From contig JAFRGD010000031.1 in assembly GCA_017433975.1 (NCBI GenBank), positions 168,419-232,418 on the forward strand: 64,000 nt of DNA. Direction: 5' to 3'. The position numbers were made by a program, and so were the translations under genes. Below, piece after piece: positions 35,012 through 43,628 of this stretch (the first letter of the stretch is position 1; every line of letters starts with the position of its first letter). Below the pieces are notes generated by a model. It searched no databases, was not told where the DNA came from, and saw nothing but the letters and a program-made list of their open reading frames with translations. The stretch comes from Mogibacterium sp. Lineage in GTDB: Bacteria > Bacillota > Clostridia > Peptostreptococcales > Anaerovoracaceae.

Positions 35012-36061
35012 ATGGCTATTGAAAAGAATTTTAAACGCATTTACCGGGAAGACTCCTGGAAGAGAGCGGATCACGAGGCAGTGCGCAAGACGGTCGGATG
35101 GTACTTCTACACCCATCAGATTCTCGAGGTCACGGGAGAAGACGCGACTGCGTTCCTCGAATACATGTATCCAAAGAACATCGGAAATCTCGCCATTGGC
35201 CGCGCGAGATACACCCCAATGCTGAATGACAAAGCGATCGTCCGCGACGACGTCGTCGTATTCAGACTCGAAGAGAACAAATACTGGATTTCCACCCTGT
35301 ATGCGATCAGAACGATTCCTTGGTTTGAGAAGCATAAGGGCGACTACAAAGTCAACGTCGAAGAGCTGACAAAGCAGTGGATCATGTACTCCGTCCAGGG
35401 CCCGCGCTCTAAGGATATGATCAACGACCTCGTCGCAGAGAGCGTCGACGGACAGAAATTCTTTGAGATTCGCGACAACAAGATCGGCGACATCGACGTC
35501 AAGATCAATCGCGGCGGCTTCACCGGTGAGGAGTGGGGCTTCGAGGTCTATACGAAAAAAGAAAACCGCGCAGCCATCGAGGAGAAACTCGCAGCGTCCG
35601 CGGAGAAGTTCGACGGAAGAAGAGTCACGGAGTTCCAGGTCATGGTCCTGACGCTCCCAACCGAAAAGGGTTACATGCTGATGGCTGACCTCGAACAGTG
35701 CACGCCGTACTCGGTGCCGGGATTCTTCTCGAAGGGCATCAACTTCGACAAGGAGTTCGTCGGCAAGGAAGCGCTGCTCAAGGTCAAGGAGGAAGGTCCT
35801 TCCCACGAGCTCGTCGGCTTCATCCTCGAGGACGACGACGCCAACATTTGGTCCAGAGACAAGACCGGCGAAGGCGCGGAGGTCTGCCTGCCGGACGGCG
35901 AGCACATCGGTTACGTCTCCAGATTCACCTACAGTTACAATCTGGAGAAGAGCATCGGTTTCATGTGGCTTGAGAGCGGTAGAGTCGCCAAGGGCGATAC
36001 GGTGATCATCAACGACATCGAGCCGTACAAGGCTGAGATTACTGACGTCGTGTTCTTCTAA
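35012..36061 (+). CDS. GcvT-fold (aminomethyltransferase-family) protein, putative tetrahydrofolate-dependent demethylase
   Basis: A 349-residue protein with the T-protein fold: an N-terminal folate-binding half including VTGEDATAFLEYMYPKNI (about 37-54) and RARYTPMLNDKAIVRDDVVV (about 66-85), the GFTGEEWGFEVY segment (about 168-179), and a C-terminal barrel with GKEALLKVK and GYVSRFTYSYN. The GYxxR/FTGExGxE type features are shared with GcvT, DmdA and LigM, which transfer a one-carbon group to tetrahydrofolate. No glycine-cleavage P or H protein is nearby, so it is probably a stand-alone demethylase. I took ATG 35012 because GGAGG is six bases upstream; ATG 35009 is adjacent. Confidence 0.8.
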   Translation: MAIEKNFKRIYREDSWKRADHEAVRKTVGWYFYTHQILEVTGEDATAFLEYMYPKNIGNLAIGRARYTPMLNDKAIVRDDVVVFRLEENKYWISTLYAIRTIPWFEKHKGDYKVNVEELTKQWIMYSVQGPRSKDMINDLVAESVDGQKFFEIRDNKIGDIDVKINRGGFTGEEWGFEVYTKKENRAAIEEKLAASAEKFDGRRVTEFQVMVLTLPTEKGYMLMADLEQCTPYSVPGFFSKGINFDKEFVGKEALLKVKEEGPSHELVGFILEDDDANIWSRDKTGEGAEVCLPDGEHIGYVSRFTYSYNLEKSIGFMWLESGRVAKGDTVIINDIEPYKAEITDVVFF

Positions 36062-36077
36062 ACAGAGTAAATCATAA

Positions 36078-36115
36078 GGGCGAGCCGCTCCAAGGGAACG
36101 GCCCGCCTTTTTTTA
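36078..36115 (+). terminator. Terminator after the GcvT-fold gene
   Basis: GGGCGAGCCG and CGGCCCGCC form an interrupted hairpin followed by seven T residues. Confidence 0.75.
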
Positions 36116-36144
36116 ATTCGCTTAAAGTAAGAAAAACTGTAGGA

Positions 36145-37083
36145 TTATGCCTTGCCGTTGCAGCCGAGGACGTCGACCAGTTTATGGCGGACGAGCTCCT
36201 TGATATTGGCGCGGGCCGGTTTGAGGTACTGGCGCGGGTCGAAGTGATCCGGGTGCTCGGCCATGTACTGGCGGATCGAAGCCGTCATCGCGAGCCGGAG
36301 GTCGGAGTCGATGTTGATCTTGCAGACGGCGGAGCGGGCGGCCTCGCGGAGCTGTTCCTCCGGGATGCCGATGGCGCCAGGCATCGCGCCGCCGTACTGG
36401 TTGATGATCTGAACGAAGTTCTGCGGGACGGACGACGCGCCGTGCAGGACGATCGGGAAGCCCGGGAGTCTCTTCTCGCACTCATGCAGCACATCGAACC
36501 GGAGCTGTGGAATGGTGCCAGGCTTGAATTTATACGCTCCGTGGCTCGTTCCGATCGCGATGGCGAGGGAGTCGCAGCCCGTTCTCGTCACGAATTCTTC
36601 GACTTCCTCCGGGCGGGTGTAGCTCGAGTCCTCGGCGGAGACGTTGACGTCGTCCTCGATGCCGGCCAGCGTGCCGAGCTCAGCCTCTACGACGACACCG
36701 TATTTGTGCGCGTATTCAACGACCTCGCGCGTGATGGCGATGTTCTCCTCAAACGGCTTGGACGAAGCGTCGATCATGACCGAGGTGAAGCCGCCGTCGA
36801 TGCAGGACTTGCAGGTCGCGAAGTCCGGGCCGTGGTCCAGATGCAGTGCGATCGGGATGTCCGGGCACTCGATGACCGCCGCCTCGACGAGCTTGATCAG
36901 ATATGTATGATTCGCGTAAGCGCGCGCGCCCTTGGACACCTGCAGGATGACCGGCGCGTGCTCCTCGCGGCACGCCTCCGTGATGCCCTGAACGATCTCC
37001 ATATTGTTTACGTTGAACGCGCCGATGGCGTAGCCGCCGTCGTATGCCTTGCGGAACATTTCGGTTGTTGTTACTAAAGCCAT
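36145..37083 (-). CDS. fba: Class II fructose-bisphosphate aldolase
   Basis: A 312-residue zinc-dependent aldolase splitting fructose 1,6-bisphosphate to the two triose phosphates in glycolysis. Zinc ligands and active-site segments are visible: HLDHGPD near 80-86, EAELGTLAGIEDDV near 133-146, GTSHGAYKF near 178-186, and VLHGASSVP near 210-218. ATG 37083 has AGGAGG upstream on the minus strand. Single gene with a near-normal length. Confidence 0.95.
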   Translation of the reverse strand: MALVTTTEMFRKAYDGGYAIGAFNVNNMEIVQGITEACREEHAPVILQVSKGARAYANHTYLIKLVEAAVIECPDIPIALHLDHGPDFATCKSCIDGGFTSVMIDASSKPFEENIAITREVVEYAHKYGVVVEAELGTLAGIEDDVNVSAEDSSYTRPEEVEEFVTRTGCDSLAIAIGTSHGAYKFKPGTIPQLRFDVLHECEKRLPGFPIVLHGASSVPQNFVQIINQYGGAMPGAIGIPEEQLREAARSAVCKINIDSDLRLAMTASIRQYMAEHPDHFDPRQYLKPARANIKELVRHKLVDVLGCNGKA

Positions 37084-37189
37084 AAAAAACCTCCTGAATA
37101 AATCGATTTGCGGGGCGATGCGCCTGCCGCGCATCTATTATAGCATATTTTTCCGGCCGACGTGATAAAAATAACGCAATAAAAACTAC

Positions 37190-37220
37190 CGGTACAGCGG
37201 AACCGTACCGGCTTCTTTTG
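37190..37220 (-). terminator. Terminator of the small minus-strand gene
   Basis: CCGGTAC (37190-37196) pairs with GTACCGG (37206-37212); on the minus strand it is followed by TAGTTTTTATT. T-rich sequence on the plus side means it could act both ways. Confidence 0.7.
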
Positions 37221-37472
37221 TTACTCTGGATCGGGGTATTCGGCTTCGGCGCGTTCCCGAGCGATTCGCCGGGCCTCTTCCCGCGGTGTGCCGCGCCAGA
37301 CCAGGTCGCGGTAGACCCGGTATTCGTACGCCGTCCGGGCCACCTTGCGGCGGCGCGCGGCCTCCTCAGGGTCGTCCGCGTCCTTGACGGAGGTGCTCCG
37401 CTCAAAATGGACGATCAGCGCGGTGACGGCGCCTGTGAAAGCGATCAGCGCGATTCCCGGAAAAACACTCAT
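37221..37472 (-). CDS. Small single-pass membrane protein, hypothetical
   Basis: An 83-residue protein: an N-terminal hydrophobic helix (about 3-22) followed by an Arg/Glu-rich cytoplasmic segment with likely coiled-coil character (about 30-80). SD GGAGGGTGG on the minus strand supports the start. It has its own terminator and no partner. Function unknown. Confidence 0.65.
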   Translation of the reverse strand: MSVFPGIALIAFTGAVTALIVHFERSTSVKDADDPEEAARRRKVARTAYEYRVYRDLVWRGTPREEARRIARERAEAEYPDPE

Positions 37473-37510
37473 TTTCCACCCTCCGTTCAGACTGCGGTTG
37501 CGTAGTGTGG

Positions 37511-37516
37511 TATAAT
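37511..37516 (+). promoter_or_regulatory. Extended -10 promoter for the hydrolase gene
   Basis: TGGTATAAT (TG-N-TATAAT, extended -10) lies 48 bp before the ATG; the -35 region is weak. Confidence 0.55.
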
Positions 37517-37563
37517 CATCTCATAAAAGGCTGCGGACTGCAAGCCTGGAAGGGAGAGAACGG

Positions 37564-38340
37564 ATGGAATACGTCAAGATTTCAAAAGAAAACGGGCAGG
37601 TCGTCCCGTGCGTGGCGGAATTCCCGGAGAAGCCGGAGGGGGTCGTCGTCGCGGTCCACGGTTTTTCCAGTAACAAAGAGTGCATGACGTACCAACTGCT
37701 GCTCCGGCGGCTGCCGGCGGCCGGCTTCGGCGTCGTGGGCATCGATCTCCCGGGGCACGGCAAGGACGAAGCCGCGGGGGAGGAGCTCCGCATCGCGGCC
37801 TGCCTGGACAGCATCGCAGCCGCCGAACGGTATGCGGCAGAGCGGTTCCCGGGCCTGCCGATCGGGTACTTTGCTTCGAGCTTTGGCGCTTACCTTACCG
37901 GATTGTACATCAGCACGCGGCCGCACCGCGGCCGCCGGGCGTTCTTCCGGAGCGCCGCCGTCAACATGCCGACGCTCCTCGTCAAGGAACCGACGACTGA
38001 CGCCGAGCGGCAGATGCTGGCTGATCTGAACGGGAAGGGGTACTTCGACGCGAACCTTGGAACGGGCCGGCCGATCCGCATCTCCCGCGGAATGTATCAC
38101 GACCTTGAGACGACGGACCTGTTCGCACTTTTTGACCTGAACCGGTATGGAGAGAACCGGGTCGCCATGGCGCACGGCACGGAAGACCGGGTCATCGACC
38201 CGGCGGCCGCGCGGCGGTTCGCGGAACAATTCGATGTACCGCTCACGATGTTCCACGGGGAGGGACACTCGCTTTCAGACGCCCCGGACACGCCGGACCG
38301 CGTCGCGGACCTCGCGATCGCTTTGTACAAAGAGGCGTAG
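37564..38340 (+). CDS. Alpha/beta hydrolase (serine esterase/lysophospholipase type)
   Basis: A 258-residue hydrolase. VAVHGFSSNKE (29-39) is the oxyanion strand, GIDLPGHGKD (59-68) the next strand, and FASSFGAY (103-110) the nucleophile elbow with Ser106. HGTEDRVIDP near 200 gives the Asp and GEGHSLSD near 235 the His. No signal peptide. The substrate is not evident; an acyl ester or lysophospholipid is plausible. Single gene with its own promoter. Confidence 0.87.
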   Translation: MEYVKISKENGQVVPCVAEFPEKPEGVVVAVHGFSSNKECMTYQLLLRRLPAAGFGVVGIDLPGHGKDEAAGEELRIAACLDSIAAAERYAAERFPGLPIGYFASSFGAYLTGLYISTRPHRGRRAFFRSAAVNMPTLLVKEPTTDAERQMLADLNGKGYFDANLGTGRPIRISRGMYHDLETTDLFALFDLNRYGENRVAMAHGTEDRVIDPAAARRFAEQFDVPLTMFHGEGHSLSDAPDTPDRVADLAIALYKEA

Positions 38341-38379
38341 CAAAGGGTCGTTTCAGAACGCCGGAACCTCCAATGCAAT

Positions 38380-38408
38380 TTGTAAACAATCCGCAAAAGT
38401 GGTATAAT
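38380..38408 (+). promoter_or_regulatory. Promoter of the LUD-amidotransferase-DUF4230 run
   Basis: TTGTAA (38380-38385), 17 bp, TATAAT (38403-38408), preceded by TGG for an extended -10. One of the best promoters in the window. Confidence 0.85.
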
Positions 38409-38442
38409 ATATTGTCTAACATATCAGATTAAGGGGGTAAGT

Positions 38443-39072
38443 ATGGACAAGAACAGAGTGAAGAGAAATGAACTGCTCGCGCAGACGGTCATCAAGGGCC
38501 TCGCTTCGCGCAACATGACCGGATATTACGCAGCGACCAAGGAGGACGCGCTCGCCAAGGCGCTCGAGCTGATCCCGGAGGGGAGCACCGTCACGCAGGG
38601 CGGCTGCATGAGTTCGTTTGAGATCGGCCTGATCGACGTGCTCAAGACCGACAAATACAACTTCATTGACCGCGACGCGGCCGAGGACAAGCGTGCGGCT
38701 ATGCTGGCGGCGTACGACGCAGATGTGTTCCTCGCGAGCGCGAACGCAATCACGAGCGACGGCGTTCTCGTCAACATCGACGGAAACTCCAACCGCGTAT
38801 CTTCCATCGCTTACGGGCCGCGCAAGGTCGTCTTCATCGTGAGCATGAAGAAAATCTGCAGCGACGTGGACGCGGCGATGAAGCGCGCCCGCAACGTTGC
38901 GGCGGTCGCCAACGCGCAGCGCTTCGGCATCGAGACGCCGTGCACCAAGACCGGCACCTGCATGAACTGCAAGTCGCCGGACACGATCTGCTGCCAGTTC
39001 CTGATCACCCGGTATTCCCGCCACACCGGCCGCATCCACGTGATCCTGGTCGGCGAAGACGTCGGTTTCTGA
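38443..39072 (+). CDS. LUD-domain protein (LutC-like, DUF162)
   Basis: A 209-residue protein with the LUD fold: VTQGGCMSSFEIGLIDVL (about 46-63), FLASANAITSDGVLVNIDG (about 94-112) and GPRKVVFIV. The C-terminal segment holds several cysteines (TPCTKTGTCMNCKSPD plus ICC), typical of the clostridial stand-alone members. LutC takes part in lactate oxidation with LutA and LutB, but neither is nearby, so the role here is uncertain. SD AAGGGGG precedes the ATG; 26 bp to the next gene. Confidence 0.85.
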   Translation: MDKNRVKRNELLAQTVIKGLASRNMTGYYAATKEDALAKALELIPEGSTVTQGGCMSSFEIGLIDVLKTDKYNFIDRDAAEDKRAAMLAAYDADVFLASANAITSDGVLVNIDGNSNRVSSIAYGPRKVVFIVSMKKICSDVDAAMKRARNVAAVANAQRFGIETPCTKTGTCMNCKSPDTICCQFLITRYSRHTGRIHVILVGEDVGF

Positions 39073-39098
39073 TCATCGGAAGATCAAAGGAGTTTCCA

Positions 39099-39833
39099 AT
39101 GAGCAGTCTGAAAGTTCATTTCATCCAGCAGGAGCCCAGCGTCAGACCGGGCGAGTACCTCGCCTGGGCGGAACGGCACGGATATGAGACGTCATTCACA
39201 AAATGCTGGGAGGAGGGCGACTTTCCGGAGCCGGCGGACGTCCCGGACGTCCTGATCGTGCTCGGCGGTCCGCAGAATCCCGGGACGACGCGCGAGGAGT
39301 GCCCGCACTTTGACGCGGCGGCGGAGTGTGCCTACATTCTCCGCTGCATCGACGCCGGCAAGGTCGTGGTCGGTTCCTGCCTCGGCGCCCAGCTCATGGG
39401 CCGCGTCTTTTCCGGCTGGTATTCGGTCAGCCCGGAGCGCGAAGTCGGTTCGTTCCCGGTGCATCTGACGGAGGAAGGGCGGAAGGATCCGTTCCTCCGG
39501 ACGTTCCCGGACCCGTTCCTCGCCGCAGAGTGTCACAACGACATGATGAATCTCGGCCCGGACAGCGTCGTCCTCGCGACCAGCGAGGGCTGCCCGCGGC
39601 AAATCGTTCGCTACGGGAAGCTCGCCTATGGCCTCCAGTGCCACATCGAGTTCAACCGCGGGATCGTGGCCGACCTTGCGGAAGAAATGGAAGATCTCCT
39701 CAGGGAGGGCGGACGCTTCGTCTGGACGAAGGAGGAACTGCTCGCGTATGATTACACGGACATGAACAAATTGCTTTCGGATTTCCTGGACGCGATTGTT
39801 GCGGAATACGGACAATCCAGGGGAAAGGAGTAG
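39099..39833 (+). CDS. Class I glutamine amidotransferase-like protein
   Basis: A 244-residue protein with the GATase1 fold. LIVLGGPQNPG (52-62) is the oxyanion region, VGSCLGAQLMG (91-101) holds the nucleophile Cys94, and GLQCHIEFN near 187-195 gives the His-X-Glu. It is the GuaA-like subclass without a synthetase domain, often annotated as GMP synthase-like or gamma-glutamyl hydrolase-like. AAAGGAG precedes the ATG. The next gene starts 3 bp later, implying coupling. Confidence 0.88.
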   Translation: MSSLKVHFIQQEPSVRPGEYLAWAERHGYETSFTKCWEEGDFPEPADVPDVLIVLGGPQNPGTTREECPHFDAAAECAYILRCIDAGKVVVGSCLGAQLMGRVFSGWYSVSPEREVGSFPVHLTEEGRKDPFLRTFPDPFLAAECHNDMMNLGPDSVVLATSEGCPRQIVRYGKLAYGLQCHIEFNRGIVADLAEEMEDLLREGGRFVWTKEELLAYDYTDMNKLLSDFLDAIVAEYGQSRGKE

Positions 39834-39836
39834 AAT

Positions 39837-40751
39837 ATGAGCGAAGAGAAGAAAGATATTTTGACAGGCGGAAACGCGGATCTGCTCAAAGAAGTTGAGG
39901 AGGCCGCAAAGCGCGGCGCCAAGGCCGGAGCCCGCGGCGCCGGAATCTGGGCACGCATCCGGATGCTTCTGCTTGGCGCGCTGATCGGAGTCCTGTGCCT
40001 GACGCTTTTCGTCGCGAATGTCCACCGGCGGAGCTTCCAGGAGACGCTGAAATCGCTCTTCACCAAGGAGACCCCGGTCGAGGACCACGACCTCACGCTG
40101 GAGAACTACGGAATCTTCGGATATACGGTCGCGGATTTCGAGGAGGCCGTCCTCGGCGACGCGACCGAGCTGAAGAAGCTCGAGGTGTACTCCGTCGAGG
40201 TGTCCGACCTGACGACGCTGACCAAGAGCGGCCTCGGCAAGTTCAAGATCTTCAGCAAATATCAATATGTGACCTACCACGGCGTCGCGGTTTACACGGT
40301 GGACCTCAGCCAGATCAGCAAGGGCAGCGTGACGCTCGATGAAGAGAACAAGGTTGTTACGCTGACGGTTCCAGACGTCGTGCTCGAACCGATCAACATC
40401 CCGAGCGAGAACATCGAGTTCGGCGACGTCGAGAAGGGTTCTTTCCTGGCCTTCGGCTCGATGAAGTTCACGCCGGAGGAGCAGGCGGAAGTCGAGTCCA
40501 ACGCAAAGGAGCGCATGGTCGAAAAACTCAAGAATGAGAACGCGGCGGACCAGGCGCGCACAGCTGCCAAACACTCCATTTGGGAGATCTTCCAGCCGGT
40601 CATCACAGGCGTCAGCCCGGAGTACAAACTGGTCGTCGAGTTCGAGTCGGAGACCGTCCCGGAGGAGGACGCCGAGGTCGTGATCGACGGCGAGGAAACG
40701 GTTGCGGACGACCCTGGCGAGGCAAGCGCGGGCGAAGAGTCCGGCGAATAA
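39837..40751 (+). CDS. DUF4230 membrane-anchored protein
   Basis: A 304-residue protein with an N-terminal cytoplasmic segment, one helix (about 43-62) and an extracellular DUF4230 domain (about 95-260), recognised by the FSKYQYVTYHGVAVYTVDL stretch and the long helix with NAKERMVEKLKNEN. The tail from about 270 is acidic, low-complexity. DUF4230 proteins have no established function. AAAGGAG lies before the ATG. Its gene touches the amidotransferase gene. Confidence 0.85.
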   Translation: MSEEKKDILTGGNADLLKEVEEAAKRGAKAGARGAGIWARIRMLLLGALIGVLCLTLFVANVHRRSFQETLKSLFTKETPVEDHDLTLENYGIFGYTVADFEEAVLGDATELKKLEVYSVEVSDLTTLTKSGLGKFKIFSKYQYVTYHGVAVYTVDLSQISKGSVTLDEENKVVTLTVPDVVLEPINIPSENIEFGDVEKGSFLAFGSMKFTPEEQAEVESNAKERMVEKLKNENAADQARTAAKHSIWEIFQPVITGVSPEYKLVVEFESETVPEEDAEVVIDGEETVADDPGEASAGEESGE

Positions 40752-40785
40752 TTTGTGACTGCACCGGTGCCGGCAGAATATAGGG

Positions 40786-40814
40786 TTTTTCATTCCGGCG
40801 TCGATGTGATAAAA
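40786..40814 (+). promoter_or_regulatory. Possible promoter of the third butyrate kinase
   Basis: TTTTCA, 17 bp and TAAAAT precede the gene by about 75 bp. A weak -35 match; ATCAATTTTGAT just downstream is palindromic. Confidence 0.4.
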
Positions 40815-40891
40815 TTGTAGTATCAATTTTGATTACCAATCTATTACCAAAACGAATTGATGAAAGGAGTGCGCTGCGGCGCGAGGGAACT

Positions 40892-42055
40892 ATGGGAGAG
40901 AACAAAAAAGAAAGAATCCTGGTCATGAACATCGGCTCGACCTCCAGCAAGATCGCTGTCTTTGACGACGATCAGGAGGTGTTCAGCAAGACGATCCGCC
41001 ACACCAGAGAAGAGATGGCGCAGTTTGACAACGTTCTGGACGAGTACGAATTCAGAAAAGAAAAGATCTTCGAAGCGCTTGCAGAGAACAACATTCCGCT
41101 GGAGAGCCTGACCTGTGCCTGCTCCCGCGGCGGCAACATCATCGCCTGCCCGCACGGCGCGATCAAGGTCGACCAGGCGATGGTCGACTATCTGACCAGA
41201 CCGGGCCAGACCTCGGCGCACGCTTCGTTGCACGGATCCATCATCGCCAACGAGCTCATGAACGAGTACGGTATCCCGGCGCTGGTTTACGACGCGATCG
41301 GAACCGACGAGATGATCCCGCTCGCCAGAGTCAGCGGTGTTCCGGAGATCCCGCACTTCACCGTCGGCCACACGCTCAACACCCGTGCGATGGGCATCAA
41401 GTACGCGGAGGAGAAACTGGGCAAGAAGTTCGACGAGTGCACCTTCATCATCGCCCACCTCGGCGGCGGCAGCTCGATCCGTCTGTATAAGGACGGCGTC
41501 AACATCGACGCGGTCAACGACGGCGACGCGTACTTCACCCCGGAGAGAGGCGGCGGCGTCGACACCAAGGCGCTGGTCAGAATGGGCTTCTCCGGCAAAT
41601 ACACCGAGACGGAAATGGCGCGCAAATTCCACGGCGGCGGCGGACTCAAGGCCCACCTCAACACCGCGGACGGCCTCGAGGTCGAGAAGATGATCGAGGA
41701 CGGCGACGAATACGCCAAGCTGATTTACGAGGCGATGGCTTACGAGCTCGCGAAGAGCATCGGAACGCTCGCGGTCGCGGTGGACGGCAAGGTCGATGCG
41801 ATCATCCTGACCGGCGGCAGCGCCAAATCCAAATTCCTCAGCGAATACATCACCAAGAAGGTCTCCTGGATCGCCCCGGTCGAGGTCATGGCCGGCGAGT
41901 TCGAGATGGAGGCGCTCGCGGGCGGCGCGCTCAGAGTGCTCCGCGGCGAGGAGGAGGCCCAGGACTTCGGCGAGATCGCGGCTTCCGCGGTCGACCGCAT
42001 CCGGATCTTCCCGGGCGTCGAGCCATATACCGCACCGGCCAAATACTTCGAATAA
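40892..42055 (+). CDS. buk: Butyrate kinase (third, divergent copy)
   Basis: A 387-residue acyl kinase of the butyrate kinase family. MNIGSTSSKIAVFDDD (11-26) is the first phosphate loop, HLGGGSSIRLYKDG near 188 the second, and ILTGGSAKSKF near 305 the adenosine site; it ends with GEFEMEALAGGALRVLRGEEE like the tandem copies. It differs clearly from them in the N-terminal half. ATG 40892 is chosen because AGGG stands six bases upstream and the longer frame has no family match. It is transcribed alone, with a terminator after it. Possibly acts on another short-chain acyl phosphate. Confidence 0.92.
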   Translation: MGENKKERILVMNIGSTSSKIAVFDDDQEVFSKTIRHTREEMAQFDNVLDEYEFRKEKIFEALAENNIPLESLTCACSRGGNIIACPHGAIKVDQAMVDYLTRPGQTSAHASLHGSIIANELMNEYGIPALVYDAIGTDEMIPLARVSGVPEIPHFTVGHTLNTRAMGIKYAEEKLGKKFDECTFIIAHLGGGSSIRLYKDGVNIDAVNDGDAYFTPERGGGVDTKALVRMGFSGKYTETEMARKFHGGGGLKAHLNTADGLEVEKMIEDGDEYAKLIYEAMAYELAKSIGTLAVAVDGKVDAIILTGGSAKSKFLSEYITKKVSWIAPVEVMAGEFEMEALAGGALRVLRGEEEAQDFGEIAASAVDRIRIFPGVEPYTAPAKYFE

Positions 42056-42101
42056 CCGGTCGTATGGGCTCGGACCCCTGGTCCCGAAACGTTGACAGTA
42101 G

Positions 42102-42130
42102 GGGGCGGCTTGCATTGCCGCCCCTTTTTT
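42102..42130 (+). terminator. Terminator of the third butyrate kinase
   Basis: GGGGCGGC and GCCGCCCC form a perfect 8-bp stem with a 7-nt loop, followed by six T residues. Confidence 0.92.
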
Positions 42131-42154
42131 CGGCAATGGGATTGACTTTCGAAT

Positions 42155-42508
42155 ATGATTACAGAGTTTTATAATACCGGATTGAGCGGCGGGATCGATC
42201 TCATCATCGACGCAGATGCGTTTCTGAACGCAAAATACGATGAACGCGAGTGGAACAATCTGAAGTACGCGACGCGCGCCTTCGCTCTGGCGGGCGGCGC
42301 GGATTATTGCATCGACCACTCGGATTATGTGACGATTCGCGGCTGGCTGAAGGCGTCCAAGGACAGCCTTGTGGTGTTTTCGTTAAAAGACGACCCGGCC
42401 GGCGGCGAACGGCGGTGCTGTGACGTCCATGTCGTCATCGACGGCTCCCCGACGCCTGTCATCGTATGCGAAGCAGACGGCCGCGTCTGCACCATGCACC
42501 GGAAATAG
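42155..42508 (+). CDS. Small hypothetical protein
   Basis: A 117-residue protein without signal or membrane segments that I do not recognise. Its sequence is mixed and plausible for a folded domain (for example SDYVTIRGWLKASKDSLVV). No clear SD is visible before ATG 42155, so the start is uncertain. It is followed 39 bp later by the cyclodeaminase-like gene on the same strand. Confidence 0.5.
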   Translation: MITEFYNTGLSGGIDLIIDADAFLNAKYDEREWNNLKYATRAFALAGGADYCIDHSDYVTIRGWLKASKDSLVVFSLKDDPAGGERRCCDVHVVIDGSPTPVIVCEADGRVCTMHRK

Positions 42509-42547
42509 AGATAGAAAGAGATTATCAGAAAGACAGGAGGCGGTACG

Positions 42548-43534
42548 ATGCTGCTATTATCCAGAGACGATATAAAAAAAGTCGTCACGATGAGAGACAT
42601 CATCGAGGCGGACAAGGTCGCATTCAAGATGGTCGTGGACGGGACGATCGACGTCCCGCTCCGGACCGGAATTCCGGCGCCGGCGCACGACGCGATGCTC
42701 CTGTTCATGCCGTCCTACGCGGCTGCGGAGGAGACCGCCGCGATCAAGATCATCAGCGTCTTCCCGCACAACCCGCAGGAAGGGCTGGAGGCGTGCCCGG
42801 CGCAGGTACTGTTGCTCGACGGCAGGACCGGCTACATCATCGCGATGCTTGACGGGAACACGGTCACGCAGATGCGGACCGGCGCGGCCTCCGGGGCGGC
42901 CTTTGACCTGCTCGCAAAGAAAGATTGCCGGATCGGCGGCTTGATTGGAACCGGCGGCCAGGCGGCGGCGCAGCTCGAAGCCATGCTCTGCGCGCGCGAC
43001 CTCGAGGAGGTCCGGATCTACAGCCGGAACGCGGAGCGGTGCCGGGCTTTCGTGGAGCAGATGCGGGTCGAACTCGCGGACTACGGTGTCCGGTTTGTCG
43101 CGGCGGAGAGCTCCGACGAGTGCGTCGTCGATGCAGACCTGCTCATCACCGTGACTTCGGCGTCCGACCCGGTCTTCGACGGAACCAAGGTCAAGCCGGG
43201 CTGCACGGTCAGCTGCGTCGGTACCTACGAGCCGCACAAACATGAAATGGACCCGGCGATCCTGCCGCGGACGTCCAAGATCATCTGCGACTCCAAGGAC
43301 GCCTGCCTCGCGGAGACGGGCGACCTCCTGATACCGATTGCGGACGGCCTGATCACGGTGGACGACATCCGGGGCAGCCTGGGCGACGTCATCAACGGTA
43401 CGGTTCCGGCCCGCGAGAACGATGAGGAGATCATCGTCTTCGAGTCGGTCGGCGTCGCCGCACAGGACCTCGTCGCCGCCAGAGTCATCTACGATAAGGC
43501 GGTCGCGGCCGGCATCGGAACGGTCTGGGAGTAA
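42548..43534 (+). CDS. Ornithine cyclodeaminase/mu-crystallin family protein
   Basis: A 328-residue NAD(P)-binding enzyme. The N-terminal region has PLRTGIPAPAHDAMLLFMPSY type sequence and KIISVFPHNP; DGNTVTQMRTGAASGAA (about 98-114) is the family signature; GLIGTGGQAAAQLEAM (about 129-144) is the Rossmann loop; DLLITVTSASDPVF and GTYEPHKHEMD follow. Members are ornithine cyclodeaminases, ketimine reductases or alanine/amino-acid dehydrogenases; the precise substrate is not clear. SD AGGAGG. Confidence 0.88.
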   Translation: MLLLSRDDIKKVVTMRDIIEADKVAFKMVVDGTIDVPLRTGIPAPAHDAMLLFMPSYAAAEETAAIKIISVFPHNPQEGLEACPAQVLLLDGRTGYIIAMLDGNTVTQMRTGAASGAAFDLLAKKDCRIGGLIGTGGQAAAQLEAMLCARDLEEVRIYSRNAERCRAFVEQMRVELADYGVRFVAAESSDECVVDADLLITVTSASDPVFDGTKVKPGCTVSCVGTYEPHKHEMDPAILPRTSKIICDSKDACLAETGDLLIPIADGLITVDDIRGSLGDVINGTVPARENDEEIIVFESVGVAAQDLVAARVIYDKAVAAGIGTVWE

Positions 43535-43556
43535 TAACAAATACAATAGCGAGTAA

Positions 43557-43597
43557 TAGAACGGCCCCGGCAGCCAATGCCGGGGTCGTTCTGTTAT
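43557..43597. terminator. Bidirectional terminator
   Basis: AGAACGGCCCCGGC (43557 on) and GCCGGGGTCGTTCT (to 43592) form a long stem between convergent genes, followed by GTTATTTC. Confidence 0.8.
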
Positions 43598-43628
43598 TTC
43601 TAGAGAGGAAGGTATAAATAAAAAATCG

